Source: JBBIMP01 sp037444305 (GTDB lineage Bacteria; Acidobacteriota; UBA6911). Taken from it: 64,000 nt of DNA. The translations under genes were made by a program, and so were the position numbers. Each line of letters opens with the position of its first letter. The stretch's first letter is position 1. The stretch spans positions 1 to 64,000 of the forward strand of contig JBBIMP010000017.1 in the NCBI GenBank assembly GCA_037444305.1. The letters are read 5' to 3'. This document shows positions 50,913 through 59,006 of this stretch, piece after piece. Under the pieces are notes generated by a model, which saw nothing but the letters and a program-made list of their open reading frames with translations, was not told the DNA's origin and did no database searches.

Positions 50913-51137
50913 TCGCTCCGTATATCAGAATCTCCAGCAATGACACAGGCAAAAGTGCGGCGCGGAGAACACCGAGAAAGACGGAGAATAGCAAAAGCCG
51001 GTGCCCGCCTGGTCCGCCGCAATATAGTCCGTGAAACCTCCGGCCGTATCCCCCGGCTCTCCCGTTTTTCTCCTTGTCCCCAGTGCAACGCTTTTGCCTT
51101 TCAAATCCCGGACCAAGTTGTGGTTAAATCGGCAGCC

Positions 51138-52652
51138 ATGAAACGCATACCTATTGCCGCACTTTTGTTGCTTCTGACCATACCTGCCGGCCTTTTCTCC
51201 GGGTGCGCCGCCAAGGCCCCGGCGCGTGTCGAACCCGTGCCTGTGGCAGCGCCTTCGACCGAAGATCTGGCCACCCAGTTGGAGCGGATTTTCGACGACC
51301 CCAATTTCGCCAACGCACAGTGGGGCGTCAAGATCATCTCCCTGGACCGCGGCGACACCGTTTTCGAGCGCAACGCCCACAGGCTGTACATGCCCGCGTC
51401 CAACAACAAAGTGCTCACCGCGGCTGCCGCCCTCGTCCGGCTGGGCCCGGATTTTCGCTATGAGACGAAGGTGGTCACAGACGGGGAGGTTTCGGACGGC
51501 ATCCTGAAGGGAAACCTGATTGTGGTCGGCTCGGGCGATCCCTCGATGGCGGGCCGGTTTCACGAAAACGATCCGCTGAGGGTATTGAAGGGATGGGCGG
51601 CAGCGCTCAAGGGGAAGGGGATACGGAAGATCGAGGGGAATCTCCTGGGGGATGACAGCGCCTTCGCCGAACCGGTCTTCGGCCGGGGGTGGGAGTGGGA
51701 CGACCTCGCCTTCGGGTATGCGGCGCCGGTGAGCGCCCTGCAGTTCAACGAGAACCTGCTCACGCTGGAGATCGCACCGGCAGAACGCGAAGGGGAGAAG
51801 GCCTCCGTGAAGGCCTCGCCGCTGGGGGACTATCTCACGCTCGATTTTGGGGTGACCACCGCAGCAGCCGGGTCGGACCGGCGCCTGGAATATCTCGCTG
51901 CGGAGGGAAGGGAGACGCTGCGGGTCCGCGGGACGATCCCGGTGAAGGGTAACCCGGCAACCCAGACCGTGGCCGTGCGCGAACCGACGCGCTATTTCCT
52001 GGAGGCGCTGCGCCACTGCCTGCAGCTGGAGGGGATCGAGGTCACAGGCTTCAGCGCGCGAATGCCGGAGAGCGACGTCGGCGCCTCTGCCGCATCAGCC
52101 ACGGTTCTTCTCAGCCACCAGTCTCACCCGCTGGCCGAAATCCTCAAACCGCTGCTGAAGGTGAGCCAAAACCTCTATGCCGAGACCATGGCGCGAACCC
52201 TGGGCCTTGCGGCCCGGGGCCAGGGGAGCTTCGAGGCCGGCAGGGAGGTGTTGCAGGAGGCGCTCCGCACGATGGCCATCGAACGGGAGACCTACATGTA
52301 CGCGGACGGCTCGGGCCTCTCGCGCCAGAACCTGATCAGCGCCGAGCTGCTCATCCGGATCTTCCGCTCCATGTACCGCCACCGGAGTTTCCCGCAGTTC
52401 TACGACGCCCTGCCGATCGCAGGCGTCGACGGCACGATCCGTACGCGCCTGCGCGGGACGAAGGCCGAGAACAACGTCCGCGCCAAGACCGGCACCATTG
52501 CGAACGTGCGCGCGCTGTCGGGATATGTGCGGAGCGCGGACGGGGAGATGTTCGCCTTCGCGATGATGGCCAACAACTTCCTGGTCTCCAGCCGGACGGC
52601 CGAATACGTCCAGGACGCGGCGCTGGAACTTCTCGCCAACTTCCGCCGCTGA
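51138..52652 (+). CDS. dacB: D-Ala-D-Ala carboxypeptidase/endopeptidase (PBP4, family S13)
   Basis: 504 residues from ATG 51138, which begins a lipoprotein-type leader (MKRIPIAALLLLLTIPAGLFSGC). No Shine-Dalgarno is visible; a TTAAAT box ends 8 nt before the ATG. Penicillin-binding motifs: SNNK (Ser88, Lys91) in MPASNNKVLTAAAAL, SQN (343-345), and KTG (Lys450) in RAKTGTIANVRALSGY. The large insert between the first two motifs is characteristic of S13. It trims or cleaves peptidoglycan peptides in the periplasm. Upstream gap 50913-51137 has no other clear feature. It is convergent with the M14 gene across a repeat. Confidence 0.93.
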   Translation: MKRIPIAALLLLLTIPAGLFSGCAAKAPARVEPVPVAAPSTEDLATQLERIFDDPNFANAQWGVKIISLDRGDTVFERNAHRLYMPASNNKVLTAAAALVRLGPDFRYETKVVTDGEVSDGILKGNLIVVGSGDPSMAGRFHENDPLRVLKGWAAALKGKGIRKIEGNLLGDDSAFAEPVFGRGWEWDDLAFGYAAPVSALQFNENLLTLEIAPAEREGEKASVKASPLGDYLTLDFGVTTAAAGSDRRLEYLAAEGRETLRVRGTIPVKGNPATQTVAVREPTRYFLEALRHCLQLEGIEVTGFSARMPESDVGASAASATVLLSHQSHPLAEILKPLLKVSQNLYAETMARTLGLAARGQGSFEAGREVLQEALRTMAIERETYMYADGSGLSRQNLISAELLIRIFRSMYRHRSFPQFYDALPIAGVDGTIRTRLRGTKAENNVRAKTGTIANVRALSGYVRSADGEMFAFAMMANNFLVSSRTAEYVQDAALELLANFRR

Positions 52653-52656
52653 GTTT

Positions 52657-52842
52657 CGGGGACAGGCGCGAATGGCGCTTGAATAAGAAATCAGCCTTTT
52701 CGGGGCATAAGCAACTGATTTGGCGACGTTACCCGGTGATTTCGATCACCCTCAACTAAGCGCTATTCGGGACAGGCAACTCAACCTCGAAGCTCGGGCG
52801 CAAATAGCCCGGCATTATTTCGAGGTTGAGTCGCCTGTCCCC
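52657..52842. repeat. Composite palindromic repeat, copy B
   Basis: It begins CGGGGACAGG 5 nt after the dacB stop and ends CCTGTCCCCG 6 nt before the M14 stop. The first part (52657-52774) matches module 2 of copy A at near identity, including AAGCAA-TGATTTGGCG, GTTACCCGGTGATTTCGA and CCTCAACTAAGCGCTATTCG, but without the 170-bp insert. The second part (about 52769-52842) is a module-1-like palindrome with ends AACTCAACCTCGA / TCGAGGTTGAG. The modules thus lie in opposite order from copy A. Confidence 0.85.
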
Positions 52843-52847
52843 GCAGT

Positions 52848-54668
52848 TCAGTTGCGGCCGAGGAAACGGCCGGGTCTGGCGTCGCCCGGCTGCGCCGGGT
52901 CGATGACCTGGCCGTTTAGGATGACCTGTGCGGGGCGGCAGTCGGCCAGGTCCGAAGGCGGCTGCTCCGAGCCCGTCGACCAGATCACGAGGTCGGCGGC
53001 AGAACCCTGGCTGATGATCCCGCGCCGCGGAACACGGAAGCGCTCCGCGGCCAGGGAGGTCCAGACCGGGAGGATGGCGGCCGGATTCCCCTGCCAGTCA
53101 ACCGGCAGTCTAAACTTTGACCCTTCCTCCGTTGTCATCATGCGGGCGCCGAACCACCCCGGAACAGTGCCGCCGCGCTCCCTGCTCCCCGGGCTGTTGT
53201 AGAGCCACGCGCGCGCGCCGGCCGCGAGCCAACTCGCCAGGTGCAGTCGTGTTTCCGGCTTGTCATCGGGCAGGTCCCCTGCCAGCAGGAATCCCCAGTT
53301 GAGCAGGCGGGTCTCCTTTTCCCACTGTGCGGAGGGCGGAGCGGAACCGGCAATGGCGTCCCAGCGGGCGGTCTCGATGAGCGTCAGAACTCCCCTCTTC
53401 AGCATCTCCCCGTCGCTGGGCCCGCTCGAGTTGGGGGCGCTTTCCGAAGCCCATGCGATCAAGCCGGGCGTCAGCATCATGTTGGTGCAATCGATCGTCT
53501 GATGGGCGCTGAAAACGCCGAGGTCGCCGATCTCGGCAATGATGGCCTGCCCCCCGGCTCCGGCTCGGGCGTCTTTGCGAATCGCGATATCTCCGCGGAA
53601 GAGCGGGATCCCGGTGCCTGTGAAAATCCAGGCGTTGCGCAGCATCAGGTCGTGGATCGGGCTGTCGCTGTTCATTCGCAGGGCGTCGAATACGGCGGCG
53701 TTGGCGTTGCGGATTTTTCCGGTAGCGAGAGAGTCCAGCGCGGCCAGCAGCCCGATGAAGTTCAGCTGCACGGTGAAATTGGACGGTTTTCCGGGCAGGT
53801 TGCCACCCGTTTCGATCAGGACCACCGGAGTGCCCCAGAGCGTGAGATTATCTCCGAAGGCCCGGGGATTGAAGGTCTCGTCGTAGCGGGAGATGTGGCC
53901 GTAGATGAAGGGCGAGAGCGCTTCGTAGAGCACCGCTGAAACCTGCTTTGCCAGCAGGTTGCGCGCGGGCGGCGTTCCGGGTTCCGCCCTGCCCGCGGGC
54001 GCGATGTCGGCCGCGACCGCGAGCAGCGCGATGATCGCCACGCGCCCGGTGTCGCCCACGGTCTGGGTGGGATTCTGGTTGTGGAGGTTGAAGCCCAGGA
54101 TCGGCCGGTGCCGGTCGCGCATCTGCTTCAGCAGGCGCCCCTCGGGTGTCTGCAGGACGCGCGCGTCCCGGTTGATGTCTATGCCCTGGGCGTTGCGCCG
54201 CTGCAGCCGTTCCGCCCCGTCGGGATTGAGCATCGGCACGCACAGCAGCGTGTACCGGTCGAGAATGCGGCGGACCCAGGCCTCGTCCCGGGAGCTGGCG
54301 AAAAAGTGGAACAGGTCGAGCAGGGCGCTGGTCGCCGTCGGCTCGTCGCCGTGCATCTGCGACCAGAGCATGACCTTCTCGGAACCGGTCCCAAGGGTCA
54401 CCAGGTAGATCTCGCGGTTTTCCACCGACCGGCCGACCTCTTCCACTCGCGCCAGGTCGGGGAAGGAGGCGCCGAAGGCCAGCAGGCGGCGCTTGAGCTC
54501 CGCGTGCCGGAGCGTGTAAGGATCGTCCGGGGAGACGCGCCCGCTCGACCACCAGTCCGCCAGGCGGTAAACGTCCACCTCGTAGAGATCGCCGGCCGGC
54601 GGGGAGGGGATTCCTGCAAGGAGGGCGCCGCCCAGAATCATGCCGAGCCACCAGGAGCCTGTATCCAT
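52848..54668 (-). CDS. Secreted M14 zinc carboxypeptidase with amidohydrolase-like C-terminal region
   Basis: 606 residues with a signal peptide; GAGG upstream of ATG 54668. The M14 zinc ligands are SQMHGDEPTAT (His106, Glu109) and FNLHNQNP (His196), with catalytic Glu286 in VVLIETGGN. NPDGAERLQRRNAQGIDINRD is the family substrate-pocket block. The last 50 residues (GSAADLVIWS and PAQVILNGQVI) look like the beta-sandwich strand pair that ends metal-dependent amidohydrolases, an unusual tail for M14. It probably degrades peptides outside the inner membrane. Confidence 0.9.
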   Translation of the reverse strand: MDTGSWWLGMILGGALLAGIPSPPAGDLYEVDVYRLADWWSSGRVSPDDPYTLRHAELKRRLLAFGASFPDLARVEEVGRSVENREIYLVTLGTGSEKVMLWSQMHGDEPTATSALLDLFHFFASSRDEAWVRRILDRYTLLCVPMLNPDGAERLQRRNAQGIDINRDARVLQTPEGRLLKQMRDRHRPILGFNLHNQNPTQTVGDTGRVAIIALLAVAADIAPAGRAEPGTPPARNLLAKQVSAVLYEALSPFIYGHISRYDETFNPRAFGDNLTLWGTPVVLIETGGNLPGKPSNFTVQLNFIGLLAALDSLATGKIRNANAAVFDALRMNSDSPIHDLMLRNAWIFTGTGIPLFRGDIAIRKDARAGAGGQAIIAEIGDLGVFSAHQTIDCTNMMLTPGLIAWASESAPNSSGPSDGEMLKRGVLTLIETARWDAIAGSAPPSAQWEKETRLLNWGFLLAGDLPDDKPETRLHLASWLAAGARAWLYNSPGSRERGGTVPGWFGARMMTTEEGSKFRLPVDWQGNPAAILPVWTSLAAERFRVPRRGIISQGSAADLVIWSTGSEQPPSDLADCRPAQVILNGQVIDPAQPGDARPGRFLGRN

Positions 54669-54807
54669 ATTTCCTCGCCTTCACTCAAGGGTTGATGCTG
54701 TGGTATCAAAGTAACCTGTCGCCGGATCGAGCATCTATTCTATTGATTGCCGGCCCCGCGGTCTACTGCCCGCCGATCCCGGCTGCAGGAGAAGGGGAGG
54801 AGGACGA

Positions 54808-55371
54808 ATGAAGACATGGCTGGCGGCCACGGCCGCCTTTGTGCTGGGAACGCTGCCGTTCGACCTGAGCGCGCAGCAGTCCACTCCCGTGCAGGCGCTC
54901 GAGAAGAGCGCCTACTTTGCCTTCGTGGACCGGGATTTCATTTTTACCCTGGAATTCGTAAAGCCGGGCGTGCCGCTGTTCAACTTCATCTCGATGGTGA
55001 ACGAGGAGAACCTGCTGGAGGCGAAAGAGGTCCGCCTGGCGCTCGAGACCCGCAAGGCCTCGCCCGCGTTCTTCGTGGTGGACACGGGAGACCCGAAAGA
55101 GCCGATCCTCGTGCCGACGATGCGCGTGCGGCCCCGCTCTTCCTTCGGCGTCAGCCTGAGGGGGGAGTTCGGGGAGGCGCGCGAGGTTCATGGCGTCACC
55201 GTCCGGCTAGGGACCTACGACTATCACCTCGTGCCGCTGACCAGCTTTGATTTCGAAAACCTCGCCCTGAAGGTCAATCGCATCAACCTGGGCTCGCCGG
55301 ATTTCGCCGACGACTGGCGGGTGCTGAAGCTCGAGCGGATGGGCAGCCGCGAGCGCGTCCGCCGCCGCTGA
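54808..55371 (+). CDS. Exported protein of unknown function
   Basis: 187 residues, GGGGAGGAGG before ATG 54808. A signal peptide (MKTWLAATAAFVLGTLPFDLSAQ) is followed by a beta-rich domain: SAYFAFVDRDFIFTLEFVKPG, VRLALETRKASPAFFVVDTGDP, VTVRLGTYDYHLVPLTSFDFENLALKVNRINLG. It has no catalytic motif and I recognise no family. Probably a periplasmic binding or structural protein. It is transcribed alone, divergent from the M14 gene (139 nt) and convergent with the AlaX gene. Confidence 0.75.
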   Translation: MKTWLAATAAFVLGTLPFDLSAQQSTPVQALEKSAYFAFVDRDFIFTLEFVKPGVPLFNFISMVNEENLLEAKEVRLALETRKASPAFFVVDTGDPKEPILVPTMRVRPRSSFGVSLRGEFGEAREVHGVTVRLGTYDYHLVPLTSFDFENLALKVNRINLGSPDFADDWRVLKLERMGSRERVRRR

Positions 55372-55565
55372 CATATACTCCCCGTTCAAACGGAAAGACA
55401 AGAAGTTGCACTCGAGGAAGATGGCGCCGCGAACGCCAGTGAGCGGTCGGGTGGCCCCATCAAGCCGCGCAACCCGTCGCTGTCGCTCCGGGCGCCGTAG
55501 ACTTTCGGTCGGCCAGCGCAGAGGACAGCCAGAGTATTGGGGACCCGTTCTGATAAGGCCGCGCC

Positions 55566-55581
55566 GAGCGCGAAAGCGCTC
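55566..55581. repeat. GNRA-capped hairpin in the gap between the exported unknown and alaX
   Basis: GAGCGC, GAAA, GCGCTC: a perfect 6-bp stem with a GNRA tetraloop, near the alaX end of the 233-bp convergent gap (55372-55604). A TATACT lies at 55374-55379 on the + strand. The gap has no convincing frame; a small RNA is possible but I cannot support it. Confidence 0.4.
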
Positions 55582-55604
55582 TTGCGGGGCCGTAGTACAA
55601 AGCT

Positions 55605-56795
55605 TCAGCGGAAGTGGGCCTCGATCGTGTCACACCACTTTTCCAGTTTTGCGGCCTCGATCCCTCCCGCCTGGGCTGCGTCGGCGCGTCCTCCGCCGCG
55701 CCCCCCGTAGGCGGCGGCCGCCTGTTTCACGGCGGCGCCGCAGTCGCCCGGCAGGTCGGCGCTCCGCGCCACGACGACCTGGCAGGGCTCGGCCTTCACG
55801 GCAAGGATCGCCACGACTCCCGGCTGCGCCGCCAGCTTCCGCGCCAGCACCTTTGCCGCCTCCAGCCCCCGCTCTTCCAGTGTCCGGCGGATGATCAACG
55901 GTGCGCCGGCGCCGGCGCTCCGCGCCAGCATCGCGCGCGCTTCCAGGTCCAGCAGTTGGTCGAGCAGCCTGGCGTTTTCGCGGCTCAGCTCCGCTCTCTC
56001 CTCGAGCAACTTTGCGGCCAGGCGCGGCAGATCCGCCGCGCCGGCGGAGAAGATCCCCCCGAGCTCCCGCAGGAGGTCGTGATCCGCGCGCACCACCCTG
56101 AGCGCCCTGCCGCCGCAGACAAACTCGACTCTCGTCCCGCCCTTGTATCGCTCAAAGCCGAGGACCGAGATCAGGCCGATCTCGCCGGTGCGCCGCACGT
56201 GCGTGCCGCCGCAGGGCGACCGGTCGAAGCCCTCCACCTGCACCACGCGGATCTCGCCTTCGCGGTCGCTGGCCTTGCGGACGCCGAGCGCGTCCTGCGT
56301 GTCGCGGTCCACGAAGAGAACTTCCACGGGCCGGTTCTCGAACACGATCCGCGAGGCAAGGGCCTCGGCGCGTTCCATGTCGGATTCCGAGGGCTCGGCC
56401 AGCGCGATGTCGATGGTCGAGAGCGCCGCCCCCAGGTGGAAGGACAGGGTGGCGGCGTCCGCGACCTTCACAAAGGCCTGCGAAAGGATGTGCTGGCCGG
56501 TGTGCTGCTGCATGTGGTCGAATCTTCGCCCCCAGTCGACGCTCCCCCGTACCGACCCGGGTTCGACGGGGGTGTCCAGGAAGTGGAGGATGACGCCGGA
56601 GGGTTCCTCCTCCTCAACCGCAACGACGCGTGCGCCGCCAAGCGTGCCCGTGTCGCAGGGCTGGCCGCCGGACTCGGGATAGAAAGCCGTCCGGTCCAAT
56701 ACCGCAGCCGGCCGGCCCCCCGACCGGCGCAGCTCGAGCACCGTGGCATCAAAATCAGTGAGGTGTGCGTCGTGGTAATAAAGGCGCAGGGTCAT
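55605..56795 (-). CDS. AlaX-type alanyl-tRNA editing protein with DHHA1 domain
   Basis: 396 residues. It is the editing half of alanyl-tRNA synthetase standing alone: FYPESGGQPCDTG, zinc ligands MQQHTGQHILSQAF (His, His) and GFDRSPCGGTHVRRTGEIG (Cys, His), then a coiled linker and the C-terminal DHHA1 domain (AAAAYGGRGGGRADAAQAGG). It hydrolyses Ser- or Gly-mischarged tRNA-Ala in trans. The length with DHHA1 makes it the long AlaX-L/AlaX-II type. No Shine-Dalgarno precedes ATG 56795. It is divergent from hslV. Confidence 0.93.
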   Translation of the reverse strand: MTLRLYYHDAHLTDFDATVLELRRSGGRPAAVLDRTAFYPESGGQPCDTGTLGGARVVAVEEEEPSGVILHFLDTPVEPGSVRGSVDWGRRFDHMQQHTGQHILSQAFVKVADAATLSFHLGAALSTIDIALAEPSESDMERAEALASRIVFENRPVEVLFVDRDTQDALGVRKASDREGEIRVVQVEGFDRSPCGGTHVRRTGEIGLISVLGFERYKGGTRVEFVCGGRALRVVRADHDLLRELGGIFSAGAADLPRLAAKLLEERAELSRENARLLDQLLDLEARAMLARSAGAGAPLIIRRTLEERGLEAAKVLARKLAAQPGVVAILAVKAEPCQVVVARSADLPGDCGAAVKQAAAAYGGRGGGRADAAQAGGIEAAKLEKWCDTIEAHFR

Positions 56796-56803
56796 AGGCC
56801 GAC

Positions 56804-56809
56804 TTTATA
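56804..56809 (-). promoter_or_regulatory. -10 box (TATAAA) 8 nt before the alaX start
   Basis: On the - strand TATAAA is followed by GTCGGCCT and ATG 56795, without a Shine-Dalgarno. It forms a back-to-back pair with the hslV box. Confidence 0.45.
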
Positions 56810-56891
56810 TCATGGCACGGTCCAAAGCGTTACACGAAGGCTGCGGGAATGGCGTGGAGCAGGGTTCCTTGACGCGCTCTCGGGCGCTGTC

Positions 56892-56897
56892 TATACT
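56892..56897 (+). promoter_or_regulatory. -10 box (TATACT) 8 nt before the hslV start
   Basis: TATACT is followed by CGCCATCT and ATG 56906 with no Shine-Dalgarno. This implies a leaderless or near-leaderless hslV transcript. Confidence 0.5.
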
Positions 56898-56905
56898 CGC
56901 CATCT

Positions 56906-57490
56906 ATGAACTCATCGAGAGACTTGTTTCACGGCACCACCGTGCTCCTGGTGAGCCGGGACGGGAAGACGGCGATTGCGGGCGACGGCCAGGTGACGCT
57001 CGGCGACGCGGTGATCAAGCAGAACGCCAAGAAGATCCGGAGGATGTACGACAACCGCATCCTCGTCGCTTTCGCCGGCGCGACGGCGGACTCCTTCGCG
57101 CTATTCTCCCGGCTGGAGTCCAAGCTGGAGCAGTTCCAGGGAAACCTGAGCCGGGCGGCGGTTGAGCTGGCGCAGGAGTGGCGCACCGACAAGGCGCTGC
57201 GGCACCTGGAGGCTTTCCTGCTGGCGACCGACGGGAAGCTGACGTACCTGGTTTCCGGAGCGGGGGACGTCATCGAGCCGGACGACGGGATCTTGGCCGT
57301 GGGTTCGGGCGGAAGTTACGCGCTCGCCGCCGCGCGGGCCCTGCTGCAGCACACTAAGCTGCCGGCAGCCAGGGTGGCGGCCGAGTCCGTGAAGATCGCA
57401 AGCGAGATCTGCATATTTACAAACAACAGGATTGTCGTCGAGGAGATTGCCGCCCCGGCGGCGGCCCCGAAGAAGCGCGGGAAGGCCTGA
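56906..57490 (+). CDS. hslV: ATP-dependent protease subunit HslV
   Basis: 194 residues. A ten-residue propeptide ends in HG, leaving the N-terminal nucleophile Thr11 (HGTTVLLVSRDGKTAIAGDGQVTLG). Lys and other proteasome-type active-site residues follow in KQNAKKIRRMYDN and VAFAGATADSFALFSRLE; ILAVGSGGSYALAAARAL is also conserved. It forms the double hexameric peptidase ring in the cytoplasm and works with HslU encoded 97 nt downstream. A short basic C-terminal extension (PKKRGKA) is beyond the usual end. Confidence 0.96.
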   Translation: MNSSRDLFHGTTVLLVSRDGKTAIAGDGQVTLGDAVIKQNAKKIRRMYDNRILVAFAGATADSFALFSRLESKLEQFQGNLSRAAVELAQEWRTDKALRHLEAFLLATDGKLTYLVSGAGDVIEPDDGILAVGSGGSYALAAARALLQHTKLPAARVAAESVKIASEICIFTNNRIVVEEIAAPAAAPKKRGKA

Positions 57491-57587
57491 CGCAACCTTT
57501 TCACCCCTGACAGTCCCGCCCGGCATTTCACACCCGACAGGCGGCTTGTGGCTGATCGCGCCGGCGGCGCCAGGAGAGCTCGCAGGA

Positions 57588-59006
57588 ATGGAAAAGAAAA
57601 AGGCCGCACTGGCGACGGCGAATAAGCGCCGCCGGTCCCCGGGTAAGAAGGGACTGGACCAGATGTCTCCCCAGGAAATCGTGGCCGAACTCGACAAGTA
57701 CGTCGTCGGGCAGAAAGAGGCCAAGAAAGCAGTGTCCATCGCGCTGCGCAATCGCATCCGGCGCCAGAAGCTCGACCGGGAAATGGCCGAAGAGATCGCG
57801 CCGAAGAACATCATCATGATCGGCCCCACGGGCGTGGGGAAAACCGAAATCGCGCGCCGCCTGGCGCGGCTGGCCAACTCCCCCTTCCTCAAGGTGGAAG
57901 CGACGAAGTACACCGAGGTGGGATACGTCGGCCGCGACGTGGAATCGATGGTCCGCGACCTGGTGGAGATCGCCGTGGACCAGGTGCGGATGGAGAAGCT
58001 CCTCGAGGTGGAGGAAAAAGCCGAGGGGAACATGGAGGAGCGCCTGATCGATCTGATCGTGCCCACAATGCACGAGATGCCTTCGGGAGAGGCGGACTCC
58101 GCCAGGGAACTCGAACGGGTGGAAAAGCTCCGCGAGAGGATCCGGAAGCAGTTCCGGGCCGGGAAGCTGGATCAGCGGATGGTGGATGTCGACGTCCGCG
58201 ACCAGGGCGGGGCGCCCTTCTCTTTCCAGGTGTTCGAGGGCTCGAGCATGGAGGAGGTCCAGTTCAACATGCGCGAGATGCTCTCCAGCATGATGGAGGC
58301 CAAGCCCCGCAAGGTCCGCATGCGCGTGGATGAGGCCGCGGAGTACCTCATGCAGGAGGAAGAGCAGAAGCTGGTGGACATGGACCAGGTCGCGCGGATG
58401 GCCCTCGACCGGGTCGAGCAGAACGGCATCATCTTTCTCGACGAGCTGGACAAGATCGCCGGGCGGGAGAGCGGCCACGGGCCGGAAGTCAGCCGGGAAG
58501 GGGTGCAGCGGGACATCCTGCCGATCGTGGAGGGGACCAACATAAGCACGCGCTACGGCATGCTGCGCACCGACCACATCCTTTTCATCGCCGCCGGAGC
58601 CTTCCACGTGTCGCGGCCGTCCGACCTCATTCCCGAGCTGCAGGGGCGGTTCCCCATCCGCGTCGAAATGGGCGCCCTCAGCGAGGAGGATTTCGTCCGC
58701 ATCCTCAAGGAGCCCAGGAACGCCCTCATCAAGCAGTACATGGCCCTGATGGCCACCGAGGGGATCAGGCTGCGGTTCACCCCGGACGCCATCCGCGAGA
58801 TCGCGCGACTCGCGGGGATGGTGAACGACTCCACCGAAAACATCGGGGCACGGCGGCTGCACACGATCATGGAGGCGCTCCTGGAGGAGATATCCTTCAA
58901 GGCCTCGCACCTCCGGCGCAAGCTGGTGCGGATCGACGCAGCCTACGTGCGCCGCAAGCTGCAGGCCCTGGCCGAAGACAAGGACACGAGCCGGTACATT
59001 CTGTGA
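57588..59006 (+). CDS. hslU: HslU AAA+ unfoldase of the HslUV protease
   Basis: 472 residues from ATG 57588; an alternative ATG at residue 26 (MSPQEIVAEL) is where most HslU proteins begin. Walker A IGPTGVGKT (78-86), pore motif TEVGYVGRDVESMVRDL, the intermediate I domain with Glu/Lys-rich helices (about 150-245), Walker B IIFLDELDKIAGR, sensor 2 IGARRLHT. The C-terminal tail ends RYIL, the segment that inserts into HslV to activate it. It lies downstream of hslV and its stop overlaps the start of the lipoprotein gene. Confidence 0.96.
   Translation: MEKKKAALATANKRRRSPGKKGLDQMSPQEIVAELDKYVVGQKEAKKAVSIALRNRIRRQKLDREMAEEIAPKNIIMIGPTGVGKTEIARRLARLANSPFLKVEATKYTEVGYVGRDVESMVRDLVEIAVDQVRMEKLLEVEEKAEGNMEERLIDLIVPTMHEMPSGEADSARELERVEKLRERIRKQFRAGKLDQRMVDVDVRDQGGAPFSFQVFEGSSMEEVQFNMREMLSSMMEAKPRKVRMRVDEAAEYLMQEEEQKLVDMDQVARMALDRVEQNGIIFLDELDKIAGRESGHGPEVSREGVQRDILPIVEGTNISTRYGMLRTDHILFIAAGAFHVSRPSDLIPELQGRFPIRVEMGALSEEDFVRILKEPRNALIKQYMALMATEGIRLRFTPDAIREIARLAGMVNDSTENIGARRLHTIMEALLEEISFKASHLRRKLVRIDAAYVRRKLQALAEDKDTSRYIL

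Noticed and set aside
50950..51000. GCGGAGAACACCGAGAAAGACGG as a regulatory repeat
   Set aside because: It resembles a GGAGAA-rich low-complexity stretch seen in many GC-rich genomes, and only one copy is present here.
55374..55604. A small RNA gene in the gap before alaX
   Set aside because: There is a TATACT and a tetraloop hairpin, but no -35, no terminator T-run and no match to RNase P, tmRNA, 4.5S or 6S RNA.
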